In this document: piece after piece, positions 53,257 through 63,297 of the stretch | Position numbering within the stretch: position 1 is the stretch's first letter | Layout of the letters: each line of letters begins with the position of its first letter | Origin: Methylobrevis albus | Lineage (GTDB): Bacteria; Pseudomonadota; Alphaproteobacteria; Rhizobiales; Pleomorphomonadaceae | Length of the DNA: 64,000 bases | Assembly (NCBI RefSeq): GCF_015904235.1 | Contig: NZ_JADZLT010000054.1 | Coordinates: forward strand, 2,501-66,500 | Direction of reading: 5' to 3' | Made by a program: the position numbers and the translations under genes | Notes under the pieces: generated by a model | Seen by the model: only the letters and a program-made list of their open reading frames with translations | What the model was told of the DNA's origin: nothing | Databases searched by the model: none

Positions 53257-54570
53257 TTACTGGCTGCCGACGGCTTCGCGGATCGCCGCGTTGCCGCGCT
53301 CGACCAGCTTCTTCAGCGCCGTCTCGGCGTCCTGGCTGCCGGCGAGCATCGCCTCGAATTCCTCGTTGGCGATGTCGCGCACCTGCGGCAGGTTGGCGAG
53401 GCGAACGCCGCGGGAGTTCTCGGTCGGCGCCTTGCCCATCATCTGGGTGATCGGCGTCTCGCGGCCGGGGTTCTGCTCGTAGAAGCCCGACGCCTTGGTC
53501 GCCTCGTAGGCGGCCAGCGTCACCGGCAGGTAGCCCGACTGCTGGTGCAGGCGAACCTGGATCTCGGTCTGCGACAGGAAATTGAAGAACTCGGCGACGC
53601 CCTTGTACTGCGCGTCGTCCAGCCCGCCGAACACCCAGAGGCTGGCGCCGCCCGGGATCGTGTTCTGCGGCCGGCCTTCGCCTTCGACGAAGGGCAGCTG
53701 GCCGATGCCGTAGTTCATGCCCGCCTTGACGATATCGCCGAGGCCGCCGGACGATTCGGTGAGGATGCCGCATTCGCCCGAGAGGAACAGCTGCTTCGCT
53801 TCCGAGGTGCGGCCGCCGTAGCGGAAGGTGCCGTCCTTGGCGAGGTCGGCGATCGCCTGGAAGTGCTCGACGTAGATCGGGGCGTCGAGGGCGAGCTCGA
53901 CGTTCGGGCCGGCGAGGCCGTTCTCGTTTGAGCCGTAGGAGACGTTGTTCCAGGCGGCGAAGTTCTCGAGATGGATCCAGGTCAGCCAGGTCGAGGTGTA
54001 GCCACAGGCGGCCGCGCCGCTCGACTTGATCGTGCGGGCAGCCTCGAACACCTCGGACCAGGTCTTCGGCGGGTTGGCGACGTCGAGGCCGGCCTTCTCG
54101 AAGATGTCCTTGTTGAAGAACAGGATCGGCGACGAGGAGTTATAGGGGAACGACAGCATGGTGCCGTCCGGCTTCGAATAATAGGCGACGATGCCGGGCA
54201 GGTACTGGCTCTTGTCGAAGGCGTAGCCGCCCTCTTCCAGCACTTCGGCGACCGGCTTCATCGCGCCTTCGGCCGCCATCATCACGCCGGTGCCGACGTC
54301 GAAGACCTGCATGATCGCCGGCGGCTGCTTGGCGCGGAACGCGGCGATGCCGGCGTTCAGCGTTTCCGGATAGGTGCCCTTGAACACCGGCACGATGCGG
54401 TAGTCGGCCTGGCTGTCGTTGAATTCCTTGGCGAGGGTGTCGACCACCTCGTTGTTGGCGCCCGACATGGCGTGCCACCACTGCAGCTCCGTCACGGCGA
54501 AGGCCGGGGTCGAAGCGAGGGCGACGAGCGAAAGGCCGGTCGTGCCGGCGAGAATCGTCCGAAGGCTCAT
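53257..54570 (-). CDS. ugpB: Glycerol-3-phosphate-binding periplasmic protein UgpB
   Basis: A 437-residue family-1 binding protein with a Sec signal peptide (cleavage near PAFA-VTELQ, about residue 26). The mature start [20 protein letters not shown] and [20 protein letters not shown] (about 60-79) are UgpB hallmarks; [20 protein letters not shown] follows. It is the first gene of the importer, which brings in sn-glycerol-3-phosphate or glycerophosphodiesters. Confidence 0.93.
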   Translation of the reverse strand: MSLRTILAGTTGLSLVALASTPAFAVTELQWWHAMSGANNEVVDTLAKEFNDSQADYRIVPVFKGTYPETLNAGIAAFRAKQPPAIMQVFDVGTGVMMAAEGAMKPVAEVLEEGGYAFDKSQYLPGIVAYYSKPDGTMLSFPYNSSSPILFFNKDIFEKAGLDVANPPKTWSEVFEAARTIKSSGAAACGYTSTWLTWIHLENFAAWNNVSYGSNENGLAGPNVELALDAPIYVEHFQAIADLAKDGTFRYGGRTSEAKQLFLSGECGILTESSGGLGDIVKAGMNYGIGQLPFVEGEGRPQNTIPGGASLWVFGGLDDAQYKGVAEFFNFLSQTEIQVRLHQQSGYLPVTLAAYEATKASGFYEQNPGRETPITQMMGKAPTENSRGVRLANLPQVRDIANEEFEAMLAGSQDAETALKKLVERGNAAIREAVGSQ

Positions 54571-54700
54571 GGTGCGGTGTCCTGCAATCGGTCGGCCGCC
54601 GCGAGGTGCGACGCCAGTCCGGCTGAGATAGCCGCGCTGGATTGCAGTTTGGTGACACCGGGGCCGGCTCCGCCGGCGCGGACCACCGGCCGAAACGACG

Positions 54701-54726
54701 ACGGGGCCGGCTTGCGCCGGCCCCGT
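54701..54726 (-). terminator. Hairpin after the chemoreceptor gene
   Basis: Perfect 11-bp stem ACGGGGCCGGC / GCCGGCCCCGT with a 4-nt loop, lying 40 bp beyond the chemoreceptor stop. The T-run is poor, so termination is likely but not certain. Confidence 0.5.
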
Positions 54727-54765
54727 CTCAGGATGCCCCCGCGGGGGAAAGCAACGCCGCGCCGC

Positions 54766-56901
54766 TCAGGCGGCGAGGATCTGCGCCACGAAGCGGTCGA
54801 GCGTCTCGCGCAGGTCGCTCGCCTCGCGGCCGAGGCCGCGGGCGCGCTCGGCGACGGTCGCCGCCGCCTGGTCGGTGCGGGCAACGACGTTGCGTACGTC
54901 GGAGATGTTCGCCGAGACGCTGGCGGTGCCGGTGAAGGCGCTCTGCGCCGCGCGGGCGATCTCGCTGGTCGCCGCCGACTGCTGCTCGACCGCCGCGGCG
55001 ACCGACCCGACGGCCGCCCCGATCTCGCCGACCACGCTGCGGATCTGCGCCACCGCCTCGACCGCGACGCGGGTGGCGTCGCGCATCGCCGCGATCTGGC
55101 TGCCGATCTCCTCGGTCGCCTTGGCGGTCTGGCCGGCGAGGTTCTTCACCTCGCCCGCGACCACCGCAAAGCCCCGGCCCGCCTCGCCGGCGCGCGCCGC
55201 CTCGATGGTGGCGTTGAGGGCGAGCAGGTTGGTCTGCGCCGCGATCGACTGGATGATGTCGACCACCGTGCCGATACGGCCGGCGGTCAGCGACAGCGAT
55301 TCGACGATCGAGTTGGTCGAATCCGCATGACGGTCGGCCTCGCCGGCGATCGCGCCGGAGCGGCCGATCAGCTCCGAGACCTCGCGGATCGAGGCGAACA
55401 GCTGGTCGGAGGCCGCCGCGACCGAGCGCACGTTGCCGCTCGCCTGCTCGGACGCCTGGGCGACGGCGTCGGAGCGCGTGCTGCCCTCCTCGGCGAGCTC
55501 GGCCATCTCGGTCGCCGAGCGCTCCAGCATGCTGGCGGCGGCGGCGAACGCTTCGACGGCGGAGCCGACCCGGCTTTCGAAGTCGCGCGCGAACTGCTCC
55601 ATCATCTGGCGCCGCTCGAGGTCGCGCTGGTTGCGGTCGCCGGCGTCCTGCTCGGCGCGGCGCCGGGCTTCGAGTTCGGTCACCTCGCGAATGCCGCCGA
55701 CGGCCCGCGCGATCTCGCCGATCTCGTCGCGGCGCTGGCGCCCGGCGATCTCGACGTCGGTGCGGCCCGACGCCATCGCCTGCAGCGTCGCGGTGAGGCC
55801 GGCGAGCGGCTTGGTGACGCTGCGCGCGGCGAAGAGGCCGATCAGCACCGTGAGCACGAGGATGGCGAGGCCGGTCATCGCCATGGTGCGCGTCATCGCG
55901 CCGACCGCGGCGAAGGCCTCGTCGCTCGACTGGGCGGCGAGCAGCGTCCAGTCGCGATCGAAGATACGGACGGGGCTGGCGACCGCCATGAAGACGTCGG
56001 CGCCGCGCGTGAAGCTCACCGCCTCGTCCGCCACCGGCAGCGTGCCGTAGCCGAGCTGGCCGATTGGCTCGCCGGGCGCCGCTTCGGCACCGGGCGGGGT
56101 GGAGCGCAGCAGGCCGTCCGGGCCGACGGCCACGGTCTCGCCACTGCTGCCGAGGTTTTGCCGGTCGGACAGCACCTTGTCGAAGCTCGACGGCGCGAGC
56201 CGGAAGACGACGTAGCCGACGCGCAGCGTCTCCTGCGTTGCGTTCATCGCCGCGTTGCTCTTGCGCTCGATCGCCTTGCCGACGAAGGCCGACGGCCCGT
56301 CGCCCGCGAGGCTGTAGGCCGAGAAATCCTCGAACACCGCGGCGTTCGACGACGACATGGCGGTGAACAGGCGGCCGAGCCCGGTCTGGGCGAGGTCGCC
56401 CTCGTTCGCCCGCAGCGTGAAGTCGTCGCCCTTCTTCGCCGTATAGATGACGCGCCCGTCGGCGCCGAGCAGCAACACGTCGGCATAGCCGCCGCGCTGC
56501 AGCGCGGTGCGCAGCACGTCGTGCACCTTGGCGTGGCGGAAGCCGTACATCGTCTCCGAATCGGCGCCGTCGCGGTGGAGGCGGGTCGCGACGTCACCGC
56601 CGAAGTAGGCCTTGGTCTTCTCGAACTCGGCCGGGTTCAGCTCGAGGTTCTTGTCGAGTTCGGCAATGCTGCTGCCGACGATCGCCGTGCCGGCCACGTT
56701 GTCGAGATCGAGCTGGATGCCCTCCGCCGTCGCCTGCAGCAGGGCCCTGCGGCCTTCCGCGGCGAGCGACAGCCGGTCGACGGCGGCGTCGGCCAGCGCG
56801 GAGCGGGCGCCGGACCAGCCGATCCCCCCGATCACGGCCGCACTCAGAAGGGCGAGCCCTACAATGACCAGAGGCAATTTCAGCTTCAGCGTCGCGCGCA
56901 T
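54766..56901 (-). CDS. Methyl-accepting chemotaxis protein with large periplasmic sensor
   Basis: A 711-residue chemoreceptor. A first membrane helix (about 9-30) is followed by a periplasmic domain of about 300 residues of the dCache-like type ([20 protein letters not shown], about 136-155), a second membrane helix ([20 protein letters not shown], about 343-362), HAMP (about 363-415) and a signalling domain. The hairpin tip includes [20 protein letters not shown] (about 539-558), with [13 protein letters not shown]. No C-terminal CheR-docking pentapeptide is seen. It follows the chemotaxis operon on the same strand but beyond a terminator. Confidence 0.92.
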   Translation of the reverse strand: MRATLKLKLPLVIVGLALLSAAVIGGIGWSGARSALADAAVDRLSLAAEGRRALLQATAEGIQLDLDNVAGTAIVGSSIAELDKNLELNPAEFEKTKAYFGGDVATRLHRDGADSETMYGFRHAKVHDVLRTALQRGGYADVLLLGADGRVIYTAKKGDDFTLRANEGDLAQTGLGRLFTAMSSSNAAVFEDFSAYSLAGDGPSAFVGKAIERKSNAAMNATQETLRVGYVVFRLAPSSFDKVLSDRQNLGSSGETVAVGPDGLLRSTPPGAEAAPGEPIGQLGYGTLPVADEAVSFTRGADVFMAVASPVRIFDRDWTLLAAQSSDEAFAAVGAMTRTMAMTGLAILVLTVLIGLFAARSVTKPLAGLTATLQAMASGRTDVEIAGRQRRDEIGEIARAVGGIREVTELEARRRAEQDAGDRNQRDLERRQMMEQFARDFESRVGSAVEAFAAAASMLERSATEMAELAEEGSTRSDAVAQASEQASGNVRSVAAASDQLFASIREVSELIGRSGAIAGEADRHADSTNSIVESLSLTAGRIGTVVDIIQSIAAQTNLLALNATIEAARAGEAGRGFAVVAGEVKNLAGQTAKATEEIGSQIAAMRDATRVAVEAVAQIRSVVGEIGAAVGSVAAAVEQQSAATSEIARAAQSAFTGTASVSANISDVRNVVARTDQAAATVAERARGLGREASDLRETLDRFVAQILAA

Positions 56902-56989
56902 ATTGTTTCCCGACAGGACCCTGGATCTTCAGACGGCAGCGCGAAGCATGTCGCCACGCCGATCTGTCGGTGATGCTATGACCTTGGTG

Positions 56990-57004
56990 CTAAAAGTGGA
57001 TTAA
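56990..57004. promoter_or_regulatory. CtrA-like box upstream of the chemoreceptor gene
   Basis: On the minus strand TTAATCCACTTTTAG is TTAA-N7-TTAG, one base from the TTAA-N7-TTAA consensus, 89 bp before the chemoreceptor start in an A/T-rich region. Confidence 0.4.
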
Positions 57005-57116
57005 TTCCCGAACCTGCGGCAATCTGACCGCCGGAATAAGGTTCTTCGGGAAGAACAACTCGGTTGATCGATCGAACTATTGGCAAGACCGATCAAGCGA
57101 TAGACGTTCTCAGCAC

Positions 57117-57155
57117 GAAAAGAGGCGCCGTGCAGGGTGTCTGCATGGCGCCTCT
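57117..57155 (-). terminator. Terminator of the chemotaxis operon
   Basis: On the minus strand AGAGGCGCCATGCAG pairs with TGCACGGCGCCTCT, followed directly by TTTCGTGC. It lies about 35 bp beyond the cheR stop and separates the operon from the chemoreceptor gene. Confidence 0.85.
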
Positions 57156-57187
57156 GGTTTCCTGGCGTCCGTCGGTGTTCGTCGGCC

Positions 57188-58096
57188 TCAGGCAGATCCG
57201 CGGCCGATGACCGCAAAACGCTGTCCGGGGGCGGCGGCCGCGGCGGTGGCGACGGCAGCCGGGCGGGCGGCGGCGGCCGGGGCCGAGCCATTGGTCATGT
57301 AGAGACCGCGGCGGTCGGGCAAGGTGCGGAAGGCGTCGGTGAGGCCGACCACCGTCTCGGCGGCGCCGAGCACCAGATAGCCGTCGTCCGGCAGCAGCTT
57401 CGAAACACGGGACAGCACGTCGACCTTGGTCGGCTGGTCGAAATAGATCAGCACGTTGCGGCAGAACACGATGTCGAACTGGCCGAGACCGGCGAAGGTA
57501 TCGAGCAGGTTCATCTTGCGGTACTGCACCATCTGACGGATCTCGGACGAGATCTGCCAGCTGTCGCCATTCTGCGTGAAATACTTCAGAAGCATCTGGA
57601 TCGGCAAGCCGCGCTGCACCTCGAACTGGGTGTAGACGCCGGAGCGAGCCCGGTCGAGCACGTCGTTGGAGAGGTCGGTGCCGACGATCTCGAAGCGCCA
57701 GCCGGCGATCTTCGAGCCCATCTCCTTCAGGCACATGGCGATCGAATAGGGCTCCTGCCCCGTCGACGCCGCCGCGCACCAGATGCGGATCTTGCGCTGC
57801 GCGGCCCGCTTCTGCAGCAGTTCCGGCAGCATCATCTGGGTCAGATGCTCGAAGGGGGTCTTGTCGCGGAAGAAGAACGACTCGTTGGTCGTCATCGCCT
57901 CGACGACCGCGTCGGCGAGCAGCGATTCGCGCGGATCGCGCAGCTTGGCCACCAGCCCGGCGATGCTCGGCACACCGGCCTTGCGCGCGACCGGCAGCAG
58001 CCGGCTCTCGATCAGATACTGCTTCTCGTTCGACAGCACGAGGCCGGACCGGACCTTCAGGAACTGGCGCAGGAAATCATACTCTGCAGGCGTCAT
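57188..58096 (-). CDS. cheR: Chemotaxis protein methyltransferase CheR
   Basis: A 302-residue SAM-dependent methyltransferase that methylates glutamates of chemoreceptors. The N-terminal helical domain (YDFLRQFLKVRSGLVLSNEK) precedes TTNESFFFRDKTPFEHL (about 69-85) and the SAM-binding IWCAAASTGQEPYSIAMCL (about 104-122). FDIVFCRNVLIYFDQPTK (about 206-223) is family-typical. The ATG overlaps the cheB stop by 4 bp. The last 30 residues are an Ala/Pro tail. Confidence 0.95.
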   Translation of the reverse strand: MTPAEYDFLRQFLKVRSGLVLSNEKQYLIESRLLPVARKAGVPSIAGLVAKLRDPRESLLADAVVEAMTTNESFFFRDKTPFEHLTQMMLPELLQKRAAQRKIRIWCAAASTGQEPYSIAMCLKEMGSKIAGWRFEIVGTDLSNDVLDRARSGVYTQFEVQRGLPIQMLLKYFTQNGDSWQISSEIRQMVQYRKMNLLDTFAGLGQFDIVFCRNVLIYFDQPTKVDVLSRVSKLLPDDGYLVLGAAETVVGLTDAFRTLPDRRGLYMTNGSAPAAAARPAAVATAAAAAPGQRFAVIGRGSA

Positions 58097-59301
58097 ATCC
58101 GGCTCCCCAGCAGAATGCGCGCGACCTTGCGACCGACCTCGTCCAGCGGCAGCACGTCGGCGCACATGCCGGTATGTGCGGCGGCGCCGGGCATGCCCCA
58201 GACGACGCTGGTTTCCTCGTCCTGGGTGATGACGTTGCCGCCGGCCTGGCCGATGGCGGTGACGCCGTCGGCACCGTCCGAGCCCATGCCCGTCAGGATC
58301 ACGCCGAGCGTGGCGCTGCCATAGATGTCGACGACGGACTTGAACAGCGGGTCCACCGCCGGCTTGCAGAAGTTGACCGGCGGGCCGTCGGTGAGGCGGA
58401 TCACCGTCTCGCTGCCCTGGCGGGCGACGATCATGTGGCGGCCGCCGGGGGCGACGTAAATCCGGCCGGGCAGCACGGGCTCGCCGTCGCGGCCCTCGGC
58501 CGCCGGGCGGCCGGCCGCCTTGGAAAGATGCTCGGCGAGGATCGCCGTGAAGGTCGCCGGCATGTGCTGCGTGAGCAGCACCGGCACCTGCGCCATCGCC
58601 GTGCCGACGTGGCCGAAGAAGGCGTTCAGCGCCTGCGGCCCGCCGGTCGAACTGCCGATGGTGAGGACGCGCGGACGCACCGGGGCATAGGAGCGCAGCG
58701 TGAAGGAGGCCTTGGGCTTTGCCGGAACGGCGCTCTGCGCCGGCACCATGCCGGCGGCCTCGAGCGTCCGCGTCGCGGTGAAGGGGCGCGACGACACCGG
58801 CGGCGCCGCGGCGCGGCGGCTGCGGCTGCGCGCCCGGGCGCCGAGGCTCTGCACCTTGGCGATCAGGTCGGCGCGGAACTCGGTGGAGGTGGTCAGGCGG
58901 CTGTTGCCGTCCGGCTTCGGAATATAGTCCGCCGCGCCCAGCGACAGCGCCTTGAGGCTGATCTCGGCGTTGCGCCGCGACAGCGTCGAGGCGATCAGCA
59001 CGATCAGGCCCGGCTTCTTCGCCAGCATCAGCGGCAGGGCGGTGAGCCCGTCCATGTCCGGCATCTCGATATCGAGCACCACGACATCCGGGTCGGCCCG
59101 GGTGATGTCCTCGACGGCGAGCTTGCCGTTGCGGTGGCTCGCGACCACGGCGAGGCCGGGGTCTTCGTCGATCCAGCGGCCGACCAGGCCGCGGACGACC
59201 ACGGAATCATCCACGACCATGACCCGGATCGGATCGGTCACCGGACCGTGTGACGTGCCCTGGAAAGACCCGGGCGGGGAGGCGTGCGCGTTCGCCGACA
59301 T
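58093..59301 (-). CDS. cheB: Chemotaxis response regulator methylesterase CheB
   Basis: About 402 residues from the ATG at 59301 (a GTG ten codons earlier is possible). The receiver domain has VMVVDDSVVVRGLVGRWIDE (about 27-46) and phosphoacceptor aspartate in VVVLDIEMPDMDGLTAL (about 72-88). The methylesterase domain carries the triad serine in IGSSTGGPQALNAFF (about 217-231), histidine in LLTQHMPATF and aspartate in TGMGSDGADG (about 350-359). A long proline/alanine/arginine linker joins the two. It removes methyl groups from receptors to reset adaptation. Confidence 0.95.
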   Translation of the reverse strand: MSANAHASPPGSFQGTSHGPVTDPIRVMVVDDSVVVRGLVGRWIDEDPGLAVVASHRNGKLAVEDITRADPDVVVLDIEMPDMDGLTALPLMLAKKPGLIVLIASTLSRRNAEISLKALSLGAADYIPKPDGNSRLTTSTEFRADLIAKVQSLGARARSRSRRAAAPPVSSRPFTATRTLEAAGMVPAQSAVPAKPKASFTLRSYAPVRPRVLTIGSSTGGPQALNAFFGHVGTAMAQVPVLLTQHMPATFTAILAEHLSKAAGRPAAEGRDGEPVLPGRIYVAPGGRHMIVARQGSETVIRLTDGPPVNFCKPAVDPLFKSVVDIYGSATLGVILTGMGSDGADGVTAIGQAGGNVITQDEETSVVWGMPGAAAHTGMCADVLPLDEVGRKVARILLGSRI

Positions 59302-59348
59302 TGCTTTTCTTCTACCTTTCGCCTCTGCCACCTGTGGCCGGCCGACCT

Positions 59349-59714
59349 TCAGATCAGGCCGACTTCATGAAACTTCGCTTCGACGATCTCGCGATCGAAG
59401 GGCTTCATGATGTACTCGTTGGCACCGGCGCGGATCGCGCGGGCGATGTGCCCGACGTCGTTCTCGGTCGTGCAGAACACGACCTTGGGCTCCCGGCCGC
59501 CTTCGAGCAGGCGCAGCTTGCCGAGGAACTCGAGCCCGTCCATCACCGGCATGTTCCAGTCGAGAAGGATCGCGTCGGGCATGCTGTCCTGGCAGACGCG
59601 CAGCGCCTGCTGACCATCCTCGGCTTCGGAGATGGTGAACGACATGTCCTCGAGGATCCTCCGCGCGACCTTGCGGATGACGCTCGAGTCGTCGACCACG
59701 AGACAATGTTTCAT
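59349..59714 (-). CDS. cheY: Single-domain response regulator CheY
   Basis: A 121-residue receiver; the ATG at 59714 has GGAG seven bases upstream. HCLVVDDSSVIRKVARRILE (about 3-22), the phosphoacceptor aspartate in ILLDWNMPVMDGLEFL (about 50-65), the conserved threonine in VVFCTTENDV and the lysine in YIMKPFDREIV (about 99-109) are all present. It carries the signal from CheA to the flagellar switch. Confidence 0.93.
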   Translation of the reverse strand: MKHCLVVDDSSVIRKVARRILEDMSFTISEAEDGQQALRVCQDSMPDAILLDWNMPVMDGLEFLGKLRLLEGGREPKVVFCTTENDVGHIARAIRAGANEYIMKPFDREIVEAKFHEVGLI

Positions 59715-59802
59715 CGCTTGCTCCATCGACAGGCCCGCCGCCCGCCTTTCGCTGCTGGTTCGGCACTCGCGGCTGGCCTTCGGCCGCGAGTGGATTGGCT
59801 GG

Positions 59803-60282
59803 TCACGCGGCCATCTGTTCGACGAGGTGGCCGAGGACACGGTCGACATCGAGAATGACCATCAGATGGCCGTCGAGACGATGCACGCCGCCCGAAATCG
59901 CGGCCCAGCGGCCATCGAGGTTGGCCGGGTTGGGCTCGCGCCGTGCCGTCTCCAGGGTCAGCACCTCGCCGACCTCGTCGATGATCAGGCCGTAGGATTC
60001 GCCGCGGAATTCGATGCCGACGGCCATGATGCCGTGCCGGCCCTCGCGCAGCGGCAGGCCGAGCCGGCGCCGCATGTCGACCGCGGTGACGATGCGGCCG
60101 CGCAGGTTGAGCACGCCGGCGATCTCCGCCTGGGCGAGCGGCACCCGCGTCATGCTCTCGGGCACGAACACGTCGTGCACCCGGTGGATCGGCAGGCCGA
60201 ACAGCTGGCCGCCGATCAGCACGGTGACGTACTGGATCGAGTCTTTGCCGGTGCCGGCTTCCTTCGCGATGTCGTTGGTCAT
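59803..60282 (-). CDS. cheW: Chemotaxis coupling protein CheW
   Basis: A 159-residue adaptor linking receptors to CheA. The CheW fold is seen in QYVTVLIGGQLFGLPIHRVH (about 17-36), VPLAQAEIAGVLNLRGRIVT (about 50-69), VDMRRRLGLP and GLIIDEVGEVLTLE (about 101-114). Its start overlaps the cheA stop by 4 bp, indicating coupled translation. Confidence 0.94.
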   Translation of the reverse strand: MTNDIAKEAGTGKDSIQYVTVLIGGQLFGLPIHRVHDVFVPESMTRVPLAQAEIAGVLNLRGRIVTAVDMRRRLGLPLREGRHGIMAVGIEFRGESYGLIIDEVGEVLTLETARREPNPANLDGRWAAISGGVHRLDGHLMVILDVDRVLGHLVEQMAA

Positions 60283-63041
60283 GCTGCGATTCCCAGATCC
60301 TGACTGGTGAGTTCCTTCAGCGAGGCGATCAGGCCCGGCCGGTCGAACTTCGCGACGTAGTCGTCGAAGCCCGCCTGCCGGCCGCGCTCGACCGAGGCAG
60401 GGGTGCAGAGAGCCGAGAGCGCGACGATCGGCGTCGAGCGCATGCGCGGGTCACGGCGCAGCGTTTCGGCGAGTTCGAAGCCGTTGACGCCCGGCATCTC
60501 GATGTCGGAGACGATCACGTCGAACAGCGGCTGTTCGGCCACGCAGCGCATCGCGTCCGTCGCCGAGGCGCAGACCGTGACCTCGAAGCCGGCGGCTTTG
60601 AGCACCGGGCCGAGCATGTTGCGGAAGAACGGGCTGTCGTCGACGAAGAGCAGGCGGCGCGTCAGCGCGATCTGGCTGAACTCCTTGCGGAAGAACCAGT
60701 CCTCGAAGGCCATCGGCAGGAAGTGGCCGATGTCGATCACCTCGGTCGCCTTGCCCTTGATCACCGCGGAGCCGAGAATGCCCGGCACTTCGGAGCCGAC
60801 CTGGATGTCGAGGCGCTCCTCGACGATGTCGACGATCTCGTCGACGACGAGGCCCATCGAGCGGCCGGCGTCGGAGAACACCAGCATCGGCTGGGTGCCT
60901 TCGGTGCGGCGGCGGACGTTCTCGTTGATGCGGACGAGCGGCATCAGCGAGCCGCGGTACTGCACGAGCTCGCGGCCGTTCGAGTTCTCGATCTTCTCGA
61001 TCTCGAATTCCTCGAGGCGCGTGACCAGCGACAGCGGCACCGCCTTCGGTTCGGACGAGCCGGCGCGGAACAGCAGCATCGAGACGCGCGTGCTGTCCTC
61101 GACGCCGTGCTGCTTCTCGGCATCCACCTTGTCGGAAGCTTCGCCGACCGTGGTGCTGATCGCCGAGGCGACGCCGTTCGGATCGACGATCATGATGACG
61201 CTGCCGTCGCCGAGGATCGTGTTGCCCGAGAACATCGTGATGTGACGCAACATCTTCGACATCGGCTTCACGACGATTTCTTCCGTGTGGAAGACGCCGT
61301 CGACGACCATGCCGAAGGTCTGGCTGCCGACCTGCATCACCACGATGAAGCCGTCGTCGGCCGAGGCGGCGGTCTCGTCGGCGGTGCGGAGCAGGCGGCC
61401 GAGCGGCACCAGCGGCAGCAGCTTGTTGCGCAGGCGCAGCACCGGCGTGTCGCGGATGCGCTCGATCCGGTGTTCGGAATTGTGCTGGACGCGGACGAGT
61501 TCGACGACCGAGAGCTGCGGGATCGCGAAGCGGTCGCCACAGGCCTCGACGATCAGCGTCGAGACGATCGCCAGCGTCAGCGGGATCTTGATCGTGAAGG
61601 TGGTGCCCTTGCCCGGCACCGACTTCAGGTCGACCGTGCCGCCGATCAGCTCGATGTTGTTGCGCACCACGTCCATGCCGACGCCGCGGCCCGACACGTT
61701 GGTGACCTGCGCCGCGGTCGAGAAGCCCGCCGCGAAGATGAACTTGTGGATCTGGGCATCGGACATCTTCTCGAGTTCGGCGTCGGTCGCGACGCCGTTC
61801 TCGATGACCTTGGCCTTGATCTTCTCGACGTTCAGCCCGCGGCCGTCGTCGGCGATCTCGATGATGATGTGGCCGCCTTCATGATAGGCGGAGAGACGGA
61901 TCGTGCCCTTTTCCGGCTTGCCGGCCCGGCGGCGGTCCTCGGTGGTCTCGAGGCCGTGGTCGGCGGAGTTGCGCACCATGTGGGTGAGCGGATCCTTGAT
62001 CAGCTCGAGCACCTGGCGGTCGAGCTCGGTCTCGGCGCCGACCATGTCGAGTTCGATCTGCTTGCCGAGTTCCTGCGCGAGGTCGCGCACGACGCGCGGC
62101 AGCTTCTGCCAGGCGTTGCCGATCGGCTGCATGCGCGTCTTCATGACGCCTTCCTGCAGCTCGGCCGTCACATTGGAGAGGCGCTGCAGCGGCACCTTGA
62201 ATTCGCTGTCCTCGTGACGACGGACGATCTCGAGCAGCTGGTTGCGCGTCAGCACCAGCTCGGAGACCATCGTCATCAGGTTTTCGAGCGTCTCGACCGT
62301 CACGCGGATCGACTGGCTCGCAACGCTCGCCTTGGCCTCGCTGCTGTCGGTGGTCTCGTCCTCGACCGCCGCCTTCACCGGACGGACGGCCTTGCCCCCG
62401 GCCGCGGGCTTCGCCCCGGCCTGGCCGCCGATCTGGCCCATGCGGGCGTCGAGTTCGGCGGCGACCTTGGCGAAGTCGACGGCGGGCGCGGCGGCCGCTG
62501 CCGGCTTCTCTTCCTCGATCTCGAATTCGACTTCCGTCTCGCGGAACGCCCGCTCGAGCTCGTCGAGCGACACTTCGCCGATGCGCAGTTCGCGCTCCAG
62601 CACCTGCTCGCTCATCGTGCCGCGCGTCTCGGCCTTGGCGGGTTTCGCCGCCTTGGCGGCTTCGCCGGCGATCGACATCGCTTCGAGTTGCTTGATCAGA
62701 TCGTCGTCGACGCCCTTCGGCTCTTCGCCTTCGCTGGCCTCGAGCTCGGCGAGGATCGCCTTGATGCGGTCGATCGTCTGCAGGATGAGGCTGACCGCCT
62801 TCGGCGTGACGGCGGCGCCGTCGCGGAACTTGCCCATCAGGGTCTCGGCGGCATGCGCCAGCGCTTCGAGACGCGGCAAGCCGAGGAAGCCGCAGGTGCC
62901 CTTGATCGTATGGACGAGCCTGAAGATGTTGTCGAGAATTCGCGCGTTGTTAGGCTCCTGCTCGAACTTCACCAGTTCGACGTCGACGACGTCCAGGCTC
63001 TCGTTCGTTTCAGTCAGAAACTCCCGCAACAAGTCATCCAT
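60279..63041 (-). CDS. cheA: Chemotaxis sensor kinase CheA with C-terminal receiver domain
   Basis: A 920-residue histidine kinase from the ATG at 63041 (GGAG seven bases upstream). Domains: Hpt with phosphorylated histidine in FRLVHTIKGTCGFLG (about 41-55); a long charged linker in place of a clear P2; dimerisation domain (about 250-310); ATP-binding domain with HMVRNSADHGLE (N box, about 370-381), IADDGRGLNV and GRGVGMDVV; a CheW-like regulatory domain, then a second CheW-like module (about 660-790); and a receiver at about 800-915 with LLFVDDSPFFRNML and aspartate in IVSDIEMPGVNGFE. It heads cheA-cheW-cheY-cheB-cheR. Confidence 0.95.
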   Translation of the reverse strand: MDDLLREFLTETNESLDVVDVELVKFEQEPNNARILDNIFRLVHTIKGTCGFLGLPRLEALAHAAETLMGKFRDGAAVTPKAVSLILQTIDRIKAILAELEASEGEEPKGVDDDLIKQLEAMSIAGEAAKAAKPAKAETRGTMSEQVLERELRIGEVSLDELERAFRETEVEFEIEEEKPAAAAAPAVDFAKVAAELDARMGQIGGQAGAKPAAGGKAVRPVKAAVEDETTDSSEAKASVASQSIRVTVETLENLMTMVSELVLTRNQLLEIVRRHEDSEFKVPLQRLSNVTAELQEGVMKTRMQPIGNAWQKLPRVVRDLAQELGKQIELDMVGAETELDRQVLELIKDPLTHMVRNSADHGLETTEDRRRAGKPEKGTIRLSAYHEGGHIIIEIADDGRGLNVEKIKAKVIENGVATDAELEKMSDAQIHKFIFAAGFSTAAQVTNVSGRGVGMDVVRNNIELIGGTVDLKSVPGKGTTFTIKIPLTLAIVSTLIVEACGDRFAIPQLSVVELVRVQHNSEHRIERIRDTPVLRLRNKLLPLVPLGRLLRTADETAASADDGFIVVMQVGSQTFGMVVDGVFHTEEIVVKPMSKMLRHITMFSGNTILGDGSVIMIVDPNGVASAISTTVGEASDKVDAEKQHGVEDSTRVSMLLFRAGSSEPKAVPLSLVTRLEEFEIEKIENSNGRELVQYRGSLMPLVRINENVRRRTEGTQPMLVFSDAGRSMGLVVDEIVDIVEERLDIQVGSEVPGILGSAVIKGKATEVIDIGHFLPMAFEDWFFRKEFSQIALTRRLLFVDDSPFFRNMLGPVLKAAGFEVTVCASATDAMRCVAEQPLFDVIVSDIEMPGVNGFELAETLRRDPRMRSTPIVALSALCTPASVERGRQAGFDDYVAKFDRPGLIASLKELTSQDLGIAA

Positions 63042-63297
63042 GTCCACTCTCCACAGGGAGAAAGCACTCCGGCTCGCCCGACCATCGAACGGCGAGAACC
63101 GGAGACATCTTCTTTCCCGGAGTGTGGGATCAAACGGTTAACATTGGCTGAAACGGCTTTGGTGCATTTGCGCCAACCGTATACCAGAAAATACGCATTC
63201 GGGATTCCGGAATCCCGAATACTACATGGTCTTCAAGCCCGCGATTCCATTGCGGAAAGTAGAGTCCGGCCGCAGACGCAAGCAGGGACAGGCGCCG
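63042..63297. promoter_or_regulatory. chpT-cheA intergenic region with a 24-bp palindrome
   Basis: A 256-bp A/T-richer gap. GGTTAAC at 63136-63142 is a possible CtrA half-site. A perfect 24-bp palindrome at 63197-63220 (half-site ATTCGGGATTCC) contains two GANTC sites, GATTC at 63203 and GAATC at 63210. It could be an operator or a methylation-controlled element ahead of cheA; there is no T-run that would make it a terminator. Confidence 0.55.

Noticed and set aside
53971..56973. A 1000-codon open frame on the plus strand
   Set aside because: It is antisense to ugpB and the chemoreceptor gene, both of which have clear families; the composition is that of a shadow frame.
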